A stretch of DNA of 15,321 nucleotides from Phycisphaerae bacterium (GCA_035384605.1 DAOOIV010000117.1:1-15321); one strand, 5' to 3'; positions 7,503 to 15,039 are shown, counted from the first letter of the stretch. The notes: generated by a model not told the origin, from the letters alone. A program made the numbers and translations.

Positions 7503-8723
7503 TCATTTCTGAGACGAATGTTCGGATAGATTGGCGTCCAGGAGGGCGAAGACCCGCTGTTCGTATTGTCTTGGGTCGGTGGTGACGATATTGCTGTGTG
7601 GGCCGGGGCCGAACCAGAGCTCGCGCGGGCCGGCGGCGGCATCATAGAGCGCCTGCGAATGCGAGACCGGCATCGCGATGTCGTCGTCCCCGTGAATGAC
7701 CATGACAGGGCGGCTGCCCAGTCGAGACACGGCCTCCACGGCCGACGTGTGGAAGAAATCAGCACCCGTTTGGGCGGACATTCCAACCAGAATGATGTTG
7801 ACGAACAACGGGCCGATGACCGGCAGTTGGCGGGCGTGGTGTTGAGCGAACTCGTATGCTGAGGTGAACGGGCTGTCGAGAATCACCGCGTCGATCCGCT
7901 CATCCTCGGCGGCGGCCAGTGCCAGGGCCATCGACCCCTGGGACGATCCCAGACCGACAATGACCTGAGACTGTGCCGGCCGTTCTCGCTTGAGCCAATC
8001 GACCACGGCCGTCACGTCGCGGCGTTCGCGGATGCCGTAGGTCGTGGTCCGGCCGTCGCTGGAACCGTGAGCCCTGAAATCGAAAAACACCACGTTGTAG
8101 TCGGGTCGTGTGAGCGACCCGAGGAACCAGACGAAGTTACCCTTGTTGGCCCCGGCCCCGTGGCAGACGACGATGGTTCGCGAAGCCCCGCTCTGAGGGA
8201 TGAACCAGCCGTCCAAGGTGAGGCCGTCGGCAGTCGGTACGCGAACATGCTCGAAGTCCATCTGGTAGATGCTCTTGGGATCCTGATCGTCGTGCAGTTT
8301 GAACCGGTGAGTGACCACGCAGCTCAGAAACGCCGGCACGAAGATGAAGGCCGTCAGCAGCATCCGGCCGATGGGGATCAGCCGGATCAGCTTCGGCGCG
8401 TGCAGCCCCTGATGCCTGCGCAGCCGTGCCCAGCGGATCCATTTCTGCCCCAACCGGCCGACGGTTTGTGCCCACAGCTCCCACGCCAGCCGCCAGGCGA
8501 TGGCAAACCACAGGACGATGAACACCTCACGCAGGGCGACCGTCGCCGAGGCGATGTAGCACACAAACCGAAGAGCCCCATAGATCAGCAGGCTCATCAC
8601 CACCAGGTACACCAGTATCGATCGCAGCCTGAAACGCCGGTACTTCGGGAAACGCCATAGGAGGATCGCGCCGAGAACGGCCGGGGCCAACACGAAGATG
8701 ACGTATCCGATCGTGGAGAACAT
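7503..8723 (-). CDS. Membrane-anchored alpha/beta hydrolase (COG1073-like)
   Basis: Protein of 406 residues. The N-terminal third is hydrophobic, with likely membrane helices near 5-23, 35-57, 62-82 and 118-137. The hydrolase domain follows from about 155. It shows the oxyanion motif HGAGANKG (188-195), the nucleophile elbow GSSQG with Ser261, the acid in HGDDD (346-348) and the base His376 in GPGPHSN, a complete catalytic triad. The fold resembles membrane-attached serine hydrolases of the BEM46/dipeptidyl-peptidase type, whose substrates are usually esters, lipids or peptides; the substrate here is unknown. The ATG at 8723 has GGGAG 5-6 bases upstream and begins just before the first helix; an upstream in-frame ATG at 8777 is less likely. 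It points the same way as the Ehr operon but is separated from it by 175 bases containing the operon's own promoter. Confidence 0.85.
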   Translation of the reverse strand: MFSTIGYVIFVLAPAVLGAILLWRFPKYRRFRLRSILVYLVVMSLLIYGALRFVCYIASATVALREVFIVLWFAIAWRLAWELWAQTVGRLGQKWIRWARLRRHQGLHAPKLIRLIPIGRMLLTAFIFVPAFLSCVVTHRFKLHDDQDPKSIYQMDFEHVRVPTADGLTLDGWFIPQSGASRTIVVCHGAGANKGNFVWFLGSLTRPDYNVVFFDFRAHGSSDGRTTTYGIRERRDVTAVVDWLKRERPAQSQVIVGLGSSQGSMALALAAAEDERIDAVILDSPFTSAYEFAQHHARQLPVIGPLFVNIILVGMSAQTGADFFHTSAVEAVSRLGSRPVMVIHGDDDIAMPVSHSQALYDAAAGPRELWFGPGPHSNIVTTDPRQYEQRVFALLDANLSEHSSQK

Positions 8724-8847
8724 GGAACTCCCGGGCGGCAAGGGGCCCGTCGTTGAACACCTCGGAACCCCAAACAATATCCTGCAGCCGCCATGATGCT
8801 AACGTTCCCCGCGACCCTGATGCAAACTCGAACTGATCCCTGAAACC

Positions 8848-8877
8848 TTGACTTCACATGCCTCCTTCCGGTTAAAT
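8848..8877 (+). promoter_or_regulatory. Candidate promoter for the phosphoesterase gene
   Basis: TTGACT (8848-8853), an 18-base spacer and TTAAAT (8872-8877) form a moderate sigma70-type match. Transcription would start about at 8884, exactly the ATG of the next gene, so the message could be leaderless. It lies in the 160-base divergent region between this gene and the alpha/beta hydrolase. Confidence 0.35.
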
Positions 8878-8883
8878 GGGGCG

Positions 8884-9861
8884 ATGAGCAACAACCAACC
8901 ATCACCCAACGTTTCGCGTCGCGAAGTGATCCGTATTGCCGGAGCGGCGGCCGTTGGGCTTGCCGGTGCCCGTTCCGCCTTGGCACAGAGTGCAAACCCC
9001 TTACGCAAGCGCGTCTTGCGGGTTGCGCATCTGACCGACATTCACATTGCCCCCGAACACAAGGCCGCCGAGGGGTTTGCCTCATGTCTTCGGCACGTGC
9101 AGTCGCAGAAGGACAAGCCTGATCTGATCTTCACGGGCGGCGACCATATCATGGACTCGATCGGAGCGAATGAGGCGCGGACCAGGGAGCAATGGGAGCT
9201 GTACCGCAAGGTGCTCAAGGCCGAGTGCAGCCTGCCGGTGGAGCCGTGCATCGGAAACCACGACTGTTGGGGCTTGAACCGCAAGGACAGCGGTGCGACC
9301 GGCAACGAGCCCCTGTACGGCAAGAAATGGGCCATGGATTCTCTCGGGCTCGATCGCGAGTACCGCAGCTTCGATCGCGCCGGGTGGCACTTCATTATGC
9401 TCGACAGCACGTTCCCCCAGGGCGATGGCTACACCGCACGGCTCGATGACCGGCAATTCGAGTGGCTCGCCGAAGATCTACGGCGGACGGACCCGAAGAA
9501 GCCCGTCCTGATTCTCTCGCACATTCCGATCCTGGCCGTGTGTGTCTTCTTCGACGGCGATAACGAGAAGTCCGGAGACTGGGTTGTGCCGGGGGCCTGG
9601 GTCCACATTGACAGTCGGCGGATCAAGGATCTCTTCCTCAAACACCCGAACGTCAAGGTCTGCCTGAGTGGTCATGTCCACCTGATCGATCGGGTCGAAT
9701 ACCTGGGCGTCTCATATGTCTGCAATGGCGCCGTCTGCGGTGGGTGGTGGGAGGGCCCCTATCAGGAGTGCGACGCCGGCTATGCGCTGGTCGACCTCTA
9801 CGACGACGGCTCATTCGAGAACCGCTACGTACCGTTTGGTTGGAAGCCCGTGAAGGAGTGA
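8884..9861 (+). CDS. Tat-exported calcineurin-like metallophosphoesterase
   Basis: Protein of 325 residues. A Tat signal is visible: SRREVIRIAG (11-20) followed by an alanine-rich hydrophobic stretch and a likely cleavage after SALA (31-34). The metallophosphoesterase metal ligands are all present in order: TDIH (Asp52, His54), GGDH (Asp87), GNHD (Asn125, His126), SHIP (His213) and GHVH (His264, His266). Such enzymes hydrolyse phosphomonoesters or diesters with a two-metal centre; Tat export means it acts folded outside the cytoplasm. The start at 8884 gives a normal-length Tat signal; a TTG at 8848 would extend it but overlaps the likely -35. No good ribosome site precedes the ATG. The GH5 gene follows after 31 bases on the same strand, probably in the same transcript. 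Substrate unknown. Confidence 0.9.
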   Translation: MSNNQPSPNVSRREVIRIAGAAAVGLAGARSALAQSANPLRKRVLRVAHLTDIHIAPEHKAAEGFASCLRHVQSQKDKPDLIFTGGDHIMDSIGANEARTREQWELYRKVLKAECSLPVEPCIGNHDCWGLNRKDSGATGNEPLYGKKWAMDSLGLDREYRSFDRAGWHFIMLDSTFPQGDGYTARLDDRQFEWLAEDLRRTDPKKPVLILSHIPILAVCVFFDGDNEKSGDWVVPGAWVHIDSRRIKDLFLKHPNVKVCLSGHVHLIDRVEYLGVSYVCNGAVCGGWWEGPYQECDAGYALVDLYDDGSFENRYVPFGWKPVKE

Positions 9862-9892
9862 CCTTATCCCCGCCGCGATCAGGCTCTTGTCC

Positions 9893-11488
9893 ATGCCTAT
9901 AACCGCGCTGATCCCGGCCCTTTGTGTCCTGGCGGCGATCGCGCCGACCGAGACAGTGACTTCGCAGCGCGACAACCCACCCGTTCCGTCCTCTGTCCCT
10001 CTGCCGCGAATCACTGTGGCCGGGAATCGATTCGTCGATCCTGCCGGCCGGCAGATCATCTTGCACGGCGTCAACGCAGGCCACACCAGCAAGCCGGACT
10101 CGGTCCGGGTCAAACCTGACGTGTGCGCACGCATGCGTGATTGGGGGCTCAACGTCATCCGTTTACAGATGGAGTGGTCTCAGATCGAGCCGGAATGTGG
10201 CAAGTATGACGAACAATACCTGTGTCTCATCGACGAACAGATCGCTGCCGCCCGCGCCGCCGGCCTGCACGTTTACCTGGACATGCACCAGGATCTCTGG
10301 GGCGTCAAATCGGGCAACGGGGCCCCGGCGTGGGCCACGCTCGACGAAGGCCGGCCTCACGCTGGCAACCCGAACCTCTGGCAGGAGTCCTACTGGACAA
10401 GCCCCATGGTGCACGCCGCGTTCGACAACTTCTACGCGAACAAGTCCGGCCCCGACGGCGTCGGCATTCAGGACCGCTTCGCCATGCTCTGGCGGCACGT
10501 TGCCCAGCGCTACGCCGACGATACCACCGTCATCGGTTACGACTTGTTCAACGAGCCCTATCCCGGCAGTCCCATGAAGATGCTGCCGCTGCTTGTCGCC
10601 GCGAAGATGACCAAGATACGGGCCGACAAGGGCGAAGAGGTGACCGTGGCCGGGCTGCTCGAGGAGTACAAGAGCGAGGAGAACCGGCGCCGGACGATGA
10701 CCGAAGTAGCGGCGGATGAGAAGCTTCTCAAGGCGGTTCTCGAAGCCCTCGAACCCCTGTACATGACCTACGAGCGCGATGCGCTGAATCCGATGTACGC
10801 TCGCGTGGCCAAGGCAATCCGCGAAGTGGACCGCAGCCACATCATCCTTCTGGAGCCGGGCGGAGGCGCCATCATCGGCGTGCGCAGTGCTCTTCAACCC
10901 ATCATGGACGCCGAAGGCCGGCGCGATCCTCAGCAGGCTCTGGTGCCGCACGCCTACGGCCTGCCCATGGGCGATCCCTCGACAGTACACATGGGGCTGA
11001 TCTTCGCCCGGATCTCGCAACTGGCCAAACGGCTGGAGATGCCCGTCATCGTGGGCGAATGGGATGCTGACCCCGGCAACGACGGTGACCGGCGGCCCAT
11101 GGCCTCGTTCATCGTCTCCCAGATCGAGAAACGTCTGTACGGCGATACGTTCTGGATCATCAAGCCCGATCTGCAAGCCCAGCCGTACTTTGATGCCATC
11201 CAGCGGCCCTACCCGATGGCCACAGCCGGCGAGCTTCTGAGTTACGGCTACGACCGCGACACACGGGTCTTTCGCTGCAAGTGGAACGAGCGGCCTTCGA
11301 TTGGCCAACCCACCAGGATCTATCTCCCCCTGGCCGTGTTCCCCAAGGGCTTCACCGTCGAACTTACCCCGTCTGACTCGAAATACGAGCAGACCCCCTG
11401 CGGTTCAGGCCGCGCCGGCATGTTCATCGACATCTCACCCTATCCAAACCCCACCAACCGCGAGCTAACCCTGAAACCCGCCCAATAG
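9893..11488 (+). CDS. GH5 glycosidase, endoglycoceramidase-like
   Basis: Protein of 531 residues. A short hydrophobic N-terminus (PITALIPALCVLAAIA) suggests export, although it lacks a basic n-region. The (beta/alpha)8 domain runs from about 40 to 440. Endoglycoceramidase-like features are HGVNAGHTSK (58-67), LNVIRLQMEWSQIEPECGKYD (from 86) and DMHQDLWG (130-137). The acid/base is Glu221 in DLFNEPYPGS and the nucleophile Glu389 in VIVGEWD. The 168-residue gap between them is longer than in simple GH5 cellulases and fits the insert in this branch. A C-terminal beta domain (about 450-525) follows. Family members cut the sugar-ceramide or other glycoside linkage; the true substrate is inferred only. 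The ATG at 9893 has a weak AGG upstream; a TTG at 9887 is an alternative. It probably shares a transcript with the phosphoesterase. Confidence 0.87.
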   Translation: MPITALIPALCVLAAIAPTETVTSQRDNPPVPSSVPLPRITVAGNRFVDPAGRQIILHGVNAGHTSKPDSVRVKPDVCARMRDWGLNVIRLQMEWSQIEPECGKYDEQYLCLIDEQIAAARAAGLHVYLDMHQDLWGVKSGNGAPAWATLDEGRPHAGNPNLWQESYWTSPMVHAAFDNFYANKSGPDGVGIQDRFAMLWRHVAQRYADDTTVIGYDLFNEPYPGSPMKMLPLLVAAKMTKIRADKGEEVTVAGLLEEYKSEENRRRTMTEVAADEKLLKAVLEALEPLYMTYERDALNPMYARVAKAIREVDRSHIILLEPGGGAIIGVRSALQPIMDAEGRRDPQQALVPHAYGLPMGDPSTVHMGLIFARISQLAKRLEMPVIVGEWDADPGNDGDRRPMASFIVSQIEKRLYGDTFWIIKPDLQAQPYFDAIQRPYPMATAGELLSYGYDRDTRVFRCKWNERPSIGQPTRIYLPLAVFPKGFTVELTPSDSKYEQTPCGSGRAGMFIDISPYPNPTNRELTLKPAQ

Positions 11489-11523
11489 CCTCCTCCCGGA
11501 CGGCAGGATTCGCGCTGACTGCC

Positions 11524-11547
11524 ATGTCCACCGCTTTGCGTGGACAT
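11524..11547 (+). terminator. Hairpin after the GH5 gene, possible terminator
   Basis: ATGTCCAC (11524-11531) pairs perfectly with GTGGACAT (11540-11547) across an 8-base loop, 36 bases after the GH5 stop. The bases that follow (TCTTGTGTCC) are only mildly T-rich, so it would be a weak intrinsic terminator or a message-end stabiliser. Confidence 0.45.
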
Positions 11548-11574
11548 TCTTGTGTCCTGATGCAAAGCACCACC

Positions 11575-11597
11575 AATACCCCTTGCCACCGGGTATT
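11575..11597. repeat. Inverted repeat AATACCC/GGGTATT
   Basis: Perfect 7-base arms with a 9-base loop (11575-11581 and 11591-11597). The right arm runs into the -35 of the candidate promoter for the next gene, so it might be an operator or a second hairpin of the GH5 trailer. Together with the hairpin at 11524-11547 and the candidate promoter, this is all that can be recognised in the 308-base gap 11489-11796; no gene was seen there. Confidence 0.35.
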
Positions 11598-11624
11598 GAC
11601 ACTGCGCAAAACCGCCGGTTTACT
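11596..11624 (+). promoter_or_regulatory. Candidate promoter for the CPBP-family gene
   Basis: A perfect TTGACA (11596-11601) is followed after 17 bases by TTTACT (11619-11624), four of six matches to TATAAT. Transcription would begin near 11631, giving a long leader of about 165 bases if the chosen ATG at 11797 is right. Confidence 0.4.
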
Positions 11625-11796
11625 GTTCCTCCGCAGTCCGGGTATCTGAGAGTCTGGCTGGAACGGCAGGGGCGGCAAGACCAGCCAAGTGACAGGTGTA
11701 GCCCGACAACGAGCAGCCTGGCGCCCCCTGCGATCGTTTGCCATGTTTTTGCGACCCGCGCAGCCGCCACTGCAATCTGACGTCGGGGCAGCAGGA

Positions 11797-12732
11797 ATGA
11801 ATGAAGAAGCGCCTACGCAGTTCAACGAGGCATCCCAGGACTCAAAAGAAACGGTGGGTACAGCACGACCGGTTGCGCTCGTGGTCGAGACGGCTCCGGC
11901 GGTCGAACCCGCGCGCCGACCGCGCGTGTGGACCGTTTTTGCGGCATACGTTTCGACGATCGTGCTCGGCACAATCGTTACGATGGTTCATCTCGTGATC
12001 ACGCTGTTCGGCGTCGCGCCTGGGGACTGGATCGATGAACTCGCAAAAAGGCCCTTGTCCTTTCTGTGGGTCATGTCCTACATGTTGTTCGCCGCTCTTC
12101 TCGTCGCTTTCTGCGCCGCGTTCCTGTCCCCGGTGCGGTGGGTCTGCAGACTGAGGCTCACCGCTCCTTCCCTCTCCTGCATGCAGGTGGCAACGGCTGC
12201 AGTCGGCGCCGTTGCCATTGGCTTGACCTTCTCGATGGCGTATGCTCTGGACTTCCTTCCTCGCTCATCCACGCTTGAGCCACTATCAGCGGTCATCGCC
12301 GGCCTCTTGGGGCTGAATCTGATCCTGGGCATCGTGGTCATAGGCATCCTGCCGGCTATCTCGGAAGAGCTTCTGTTTCGCGGCTATCTTCAGACGCGAT
12401 TAACCCAGCGGTGGGGCGCCAGAATCTCCATCCTTCTCACCGCTCTGATGTTTGCCGCTTATCACATGGATGTTTCACAGGGCATCCTCGCCCTGGGCGT
12501 GGGCATCTACCTCGGCTTCGTAGTCGAACGGGGGAACAGCATCGTTCCTGCAATCATCGGCCACGCGGTCAACAACACTGTCGCTCTCCTCCTCAGCGTC
12601 TTCTTGCCGGACACCCTGAGTCGGGCGTCTCTGTGGGTGATCCTGCTGGCCGCCGCCGTTGTACTCGGCCTCTGCCTGTGGCATCTGCGATCGGCGGTGC
12701 CACCTGACAGAACTTGCATGGCTGGTGCCTGA
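11797..12732 (+). CDS. CPBP-family (CAAX protease-like, Abi) membrane protein
   Basis: Membrane protein of 311 residues. A soluble, charged N-terminus (1-42) precedes about eight hydrophobic segments. The three family motifs are complete: EELLFR (Glu190, Glu191, Arg195), FAAYH (Phe219, His223) and HAVNN (His256, Asn260). These form the metal-dependent glutamic protease site of Rce1-type and bacterial CPBP proteins. Bacterial members act in bacteriocin self-immunity, protein maturation or unknown tasks; nothing beside this gene suggests a bacteriocin. Start uncertain: the ATG at 11797 directly follows GCAGGA, giving short spacing; an ATG at 11743 and a GTG at 11689 are in frame. The upstream extension has no recognisable sequence, so the shortest form is preferred. 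It is probably transcribed alone. Confidence 0.85.
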   Translation: MNEEAPTQFNEASQDSKETVGTARPVALVVETAPAVEPARRPRVWTVFAAYVSTIVLGTIVTMVHLVITLFGVAPGDWIDELAKRPLSFLWVMSYMLFAALLVAFCAAFLSPVRWVCRLRLTAPSLSCMQVATAAVGAVAIGLTFSMAYALDFLPRSSTLEPLSAVIAGLLGLNLILGIVVIGILPAISEELLFRGYLQTRLTQRWGARISILLTALMFAAYHMDVSQGILALGVGIYLGFVVERGNSIVPAIIGHAVNNTVALLLSVFLPDTLSRASLWVILLAAAVVLGLCLWHLRSAVPPDRTCMAGA

Positions 12733-13043
12733 CCGGTGAGAAAACCTGACAACAACTGCTCTCGCCCGACTGCAACTTCTGTTGCCACAATGCGTTAGCA
12801 CAGGGGCACTCCACCCCAGACGTCTGGCTGACAGCCTGTCGCTGCCCGCTGAGTGCTCAAACCGCCAAAGCAAAACCAGCATGGAGCATTCTCATCCAGG
12901 CAACCATCCGGCACTTGTCGCAATACGATCGCCCGGCCGGCGTTGAGCCTGCTGGTTGCACTGCGAGCGCAGAGGGGTTAGACGATTAGCCCTTGGTGAG
13001 CAGTGGAGCCTGATGAACATTTGACGCAAGAAAGGAAATCTCC
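12733..13043. other. 311-base gap without a gene
   Basis: No open frame with coding character was found on either strand. The only notable items are a perfect 12-base palindrome CCAGACGTCTGG (12816-12827) and the ribosome site AAAGGAAA (13030-13038) of the next gene. It should hold the promoter of the LTxxQ protein gene, but no convincing -35/-10 pair was found. Confidence 0.5.
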
Positions 13044-13964
13044 ATGAGAAGAAGAAACCTGACTGTTGCCATACTGTTTGCCGGTATTCTCTCGGTTCCC
13101 GCTTGGGCCCAGAACGCAACCGAGCCCAGGGCAAGACGTGACCGCCCTGCCACGCGCAGAGGCGAAGGAGCCGAAGGGCCTCGGAACCGTGGCATGGAGG
13201 GGCCGGGCGGCCGTGGCATGATGGTCAACCAGCAGATGGAACGTCTGACCAAGGAACTCAACCTTACCAAGGAGCAGCAGGAGAAAATTCAGAAGCTGAT
13301 GACCGACCATCGCGACCAGATGCGTGACGAGATGCAGAAGCGCATCACCGAGAACGCCCCCAAGTTCAGAGAGCTCAGAACGCAGCTACAGGAAGCCCGA
13401 ACTGCCGGCGACCGCGAGAAGGCCGGAAAGCTGGAATCGCAGATCCGCGAGCTGATGGGCGATGACAAGGCCGACGCTGCCCGTCAAAAGCTTATGAACG
13501 AGATCGAGGCCGTCCTCACCGCCGAGCAGAAACCTAAGTTCCAGAAGATTAAGGATGATGTCTTTAATCCGCGACCCCCGCTGGAGGAAAACCCCGAGCT
13601 GCTGTTGAGGGCTGTCGAGTCGCTTAAACTGCCGAAGGACAAAGCGGACAAGATCAAGAGCATCGTGAACGAGTGGAGAACCAAGCAGCCTAGGCTTCGC
13701 CCGAGGGACAGGGACGAGAAGGCCGAGCAAGAGGCCAAGGCGGCTGCGGCCGAGGTCTATAAGAAGGTGATGGCCGAGCTGACGCCCGAGCAACAGACGA
13801 AGGTCAAAGAGTGGCGTCCGGCCGGTACCATGATGGGTTGGCCGCGAGGCGAAGGCCAGAGACTGCGTCAGGGTGGAGATGAGGGCAGAGGCGAGCGAAG
13901 AGCCCAGCGACGCGGCTCCAGCCGACAGGGCGATGCCCCGACCGAGGACAAGCCCAAAGAGTAG
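13044..13964 (+). CDS. Exported LTxxQ-repeat protein (Spy/CpxP-like)
   Basis: Protein of 306 residues with a clear Sec signal (MRRRNLTVAILFAGILSVPAWAQ, cleavage likely after AWA). A basic, glycine- and arginine-rich linker (28-60) precedes a long charged helical region. LTxxQ-type motifs occur three times: LTKEQ (74-78), LTAEQ (158-162) and LTPEQ (246-250), with a related LKLPKDKADKI at 194. This is the signature of the Spy/CpxP family of periplasmic stress chaperones and metal-responsive sensors, but the protein is about twice the length of E. coli Spy, as if the unit were repeated. The tail (265-306) is arginine-, glycine- and glutamine-rich and probably disordered. The ATG has AAAGGAAA at good spacing. 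No sensor kinase is nearby. Envelope stress or protein-folding help is inferred; a structural or ion-binding role is possible. Confidence 0.72.
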   Translation: MRRRNLTVAILFAGILSVPAWAQNATEPRARRDRPATRRGEGAEGPRNRGMEGPGGRGMMVNQQMERLTKELNLTKEQQEKIQKLMTDHRDQMRDEMQKRITENAPKFRELRTQLQEARTAGDREKAGKLESQIRELMGDDKADAARQKLMNEIEAVLTAEQKPKFQKIKDDVFNPRPPLEENPELLLRAVESLKLPKDKADKIKSIVNEWRTKQPRLRPRDRDEKAEQEAKAAAAEVYKKVMAELTPEQQTKVKEWRPAGTMMGWPRGEGQRLRQGGDEGRGERRAQRRGSSRQGDAPTEDKPKE

Positions 13965-13992
13965 GATCCGATATCAATAGACCTGAAAGAGG

Positions 13993-14027
13993 GGACATTC
14001 TGCTTCTGTCGAAGAATCGGAATGTCC
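13993..14027 (+). terminator. Stem-loop after the LTxxQ gene
   Basis: GGACATTC (13993-14000) pairs with GAATGTCC (14020-14027), and inside it CTTC (14003-14006) pairs with GAAG (14011-14014) around a TGTC loop. It begins 29 bases after the LTxxQ stop codon, where a terminator is expected, but no T run follows. It also directly abuts the 3' end of the group II intron remnant on the other strand, so it may be part of the insertion target. Confidence 0.4.
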
Positions 14028-14099
14028 GGGCGCCCCGGGGCGGTTACCCGCCTCGGGCTCCCACAGATCCGTACGTGCGCGCATTAGCGCATACGGTTC
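14028..14099 (-). ncRNA. Group II intron 3' end: domain V and domain VI-like hairpin
   Basis: Minus-strand 14099-14066 is exactly 34 bases, the standard domain V length, and reads GAACCGUAUGCGC at the 5' side and GCACGUACGGAUC at the 3' side. It matches the well-known bacterial form that begins GAGCCGUAUGCG and ends CGCACGUACGGUUC, including the two-base bulge. The catalytic triad position reads AAC instead of AGC, and the usual GAAA loop is replaced by AAUG. Next on the minus strand (14065-14028) a GC-rich hairpin with GGGAGCCC on one side and GGGGCGCCC on the other resembles domain VI. No reverse transcriptase frame lies upstream, so this is an ORF-less, degenerate or trans-dependent copy. 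The 5' end was not located. Confidence 0.7.
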
Positions 14100-14453
14100 C
14101 TCAGTTTCGTCGTGTGGCAGCGCGCGCCCTGCCACGTTCCCGTCTGCTATCCGCTGCTGTCACGTTCACACGGCTTTGAAGTTCGAAGCCTTCGTCATGT
14201 TTCCTCGCACCGGTTCCATGACCTGACACCCCCCTTCCCTCCGCAGGGTCCTCCGGGGTCGAGTATCCCTGCTTCATTGGTACTACGAGGGTGCTAAGAC
14301 TTCTTGACGGCCATCCCGCTCCGCTTCGTTTCCTTCGCTCGGCAGTACCACGGCCGCATCCTGTTTTTCGCTCCGCGTCACCCCGGATACCCTGGTGACC
14401 GGCCAGGGATCTTCAGCTCACGCCCGGCTACCCCACGCCTCTCCATTCTGTGG
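14100..14453 (-). mobile_element. Probable upstream part of the group II intron-like element, no RT gene
   Basis: On the minus strand this leads directly into domain V and lacks coding character. Complementary pieces occur on both sides of short spacers, for example GTGGCAG/CTGCCAC around GGCGCGCG (within 14112-14134), which suits a shortened domain IV or III. If a reverse transcriptase was ever present between here and the intron start, nothing of it is recognisable (no YADD and no PQG-type block). The boundary to flanking DNA is not defined; the assignment rests mainly on position next to domain V. Confidence 0.35.
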
Positions 14454-14526
14454 ACCCTTGACGGTCCTGCATTGCGGGACCGGCTGCAAGGCAGCCCCTG
14501 GCTTCGCCTTGCGGCGTGTCAAGGGT
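14454..14526. ncRNA. Multi-branched RNA-like fold closed by ACCCTTGAC/GTCAAGGGT
   Basis: The outer stem ACCCTTGAC (14454-14462) and GTCAAGGGT (14518-14526) is perfect over 9 bases. Inside lie CGGTCC/GGACCG (14462-14467 with 14477-14482) and GCAAGGC/GCCTTGC (14486-14492 with 14506-14512). On the minus strand, 14516-14505 alternatively folds as CGCC-GCAA-GGCG, a GNRA tetraloop hairpin, which hints that the minus strand is the functional RNA. It may belong to the intron or be an independent element. Confidence 0.45.
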
Positions 14527-14714
14527 GGAACCGTCAGGACCTCCCAAGTTCCTGCGAGACCCCATTGTCCGTTTGCACATGCTCCTGCGACTCCGGCGGA
14601 ACCGCCGACGACTCGCCATCACGCCGCAGCGACACGGCCCCCAGTACGGGAACGCTGAAGGCTTCCACAAGGGACTTTCGAAGCTCAATCGCATGGCCTT
14701 CGGACTCGCTGTCT

Positions 14715-14748
14715 ACCCTTGACCGACTTACGGGGGTCGGTCAAGGGT
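14715..14748. repeat. Perfect 13-bp hairpin sharing its stem with the 14454 fold
   Basis: ACCCTTGACCGAC (14715-14727) pairs perfectly with GTCGGTCAAGGGT (14736-14748) across an 8-base loop. The outer nine bases of both arms are the same as the closing stem at 14454-14526. No T run follows on either strand, so a normal terminator is unlikely. Confidence 0.6.
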
Positions 14749-14841
14749 CCACAGGGTCTCTATGAAAGGTTTCAACGACTCAACTCGTTTTCGTCTCCTC
14801 CTCTCGCAGGTTGCTTGGGGCAATCCCCTTATCCGCGTTGG

Positions 14842-15039
14842 CGCAGTTTCAGAATGACGCTGGGGCGGGCCGCATCTTCGCGCGGAATCCATTCCGCATC
14901 CGGGAATGTGGAAAGAATTGGCTGCTGACGGCCGACCTCTGCGCTGGTCCCGGATTCCGATCCGGGACCCCCAGGTCGACGATTCCCATCGTCATTCACG
15001 CCGGAATGCGGGAAGGATTGGGACCGGCGGTCGACCTCT
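14842..15039. repeat. Imperfect direct repeat of about 99 bases with internal hairpins
   Basis: The segment ending at 14940 and the one ending at 15039 share an ordered series (GGAATG, then GG-A-GG/AATTGG, then CGGC or CGGT followed by CGACCTCT) at a 99-base offset; similarity is best over the last 45 bases of each unit. Perfect small hairpins lie within: GCGGAAT/ATTCCGC (14882-14897), GGTCCCGGAT/ATCCGGGACC (14946-14969) and GACGAT/ATCGTC (14978-14993). This looks like degenerate intergenic palindromic repeats of the ATTCCCGC/GCGGGAAT kind. No gene is visible. Confidence 0.45.

Noticed and set aside
12816..12827. Palindrome CCAGACGTCTGG as an operator
   Set aside because: It is short, isolated, more than 200 bases from the next start codon and not placed over any recognisable promoter.
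14700..14748. The 13-bp hairpin as the terminator-type target upstream of a class C group II intron
   Set aside because: The bases after the hairpin on the minus strand do not start with the GUGYG intron consensus and there is no T tail.
14304..14765. Plus-strand open frame of 153 codons as a gene
   Set aside because: It has no ribosome site and no motif, and it runs antisense through the paired-stem region and the intron-like sequence.
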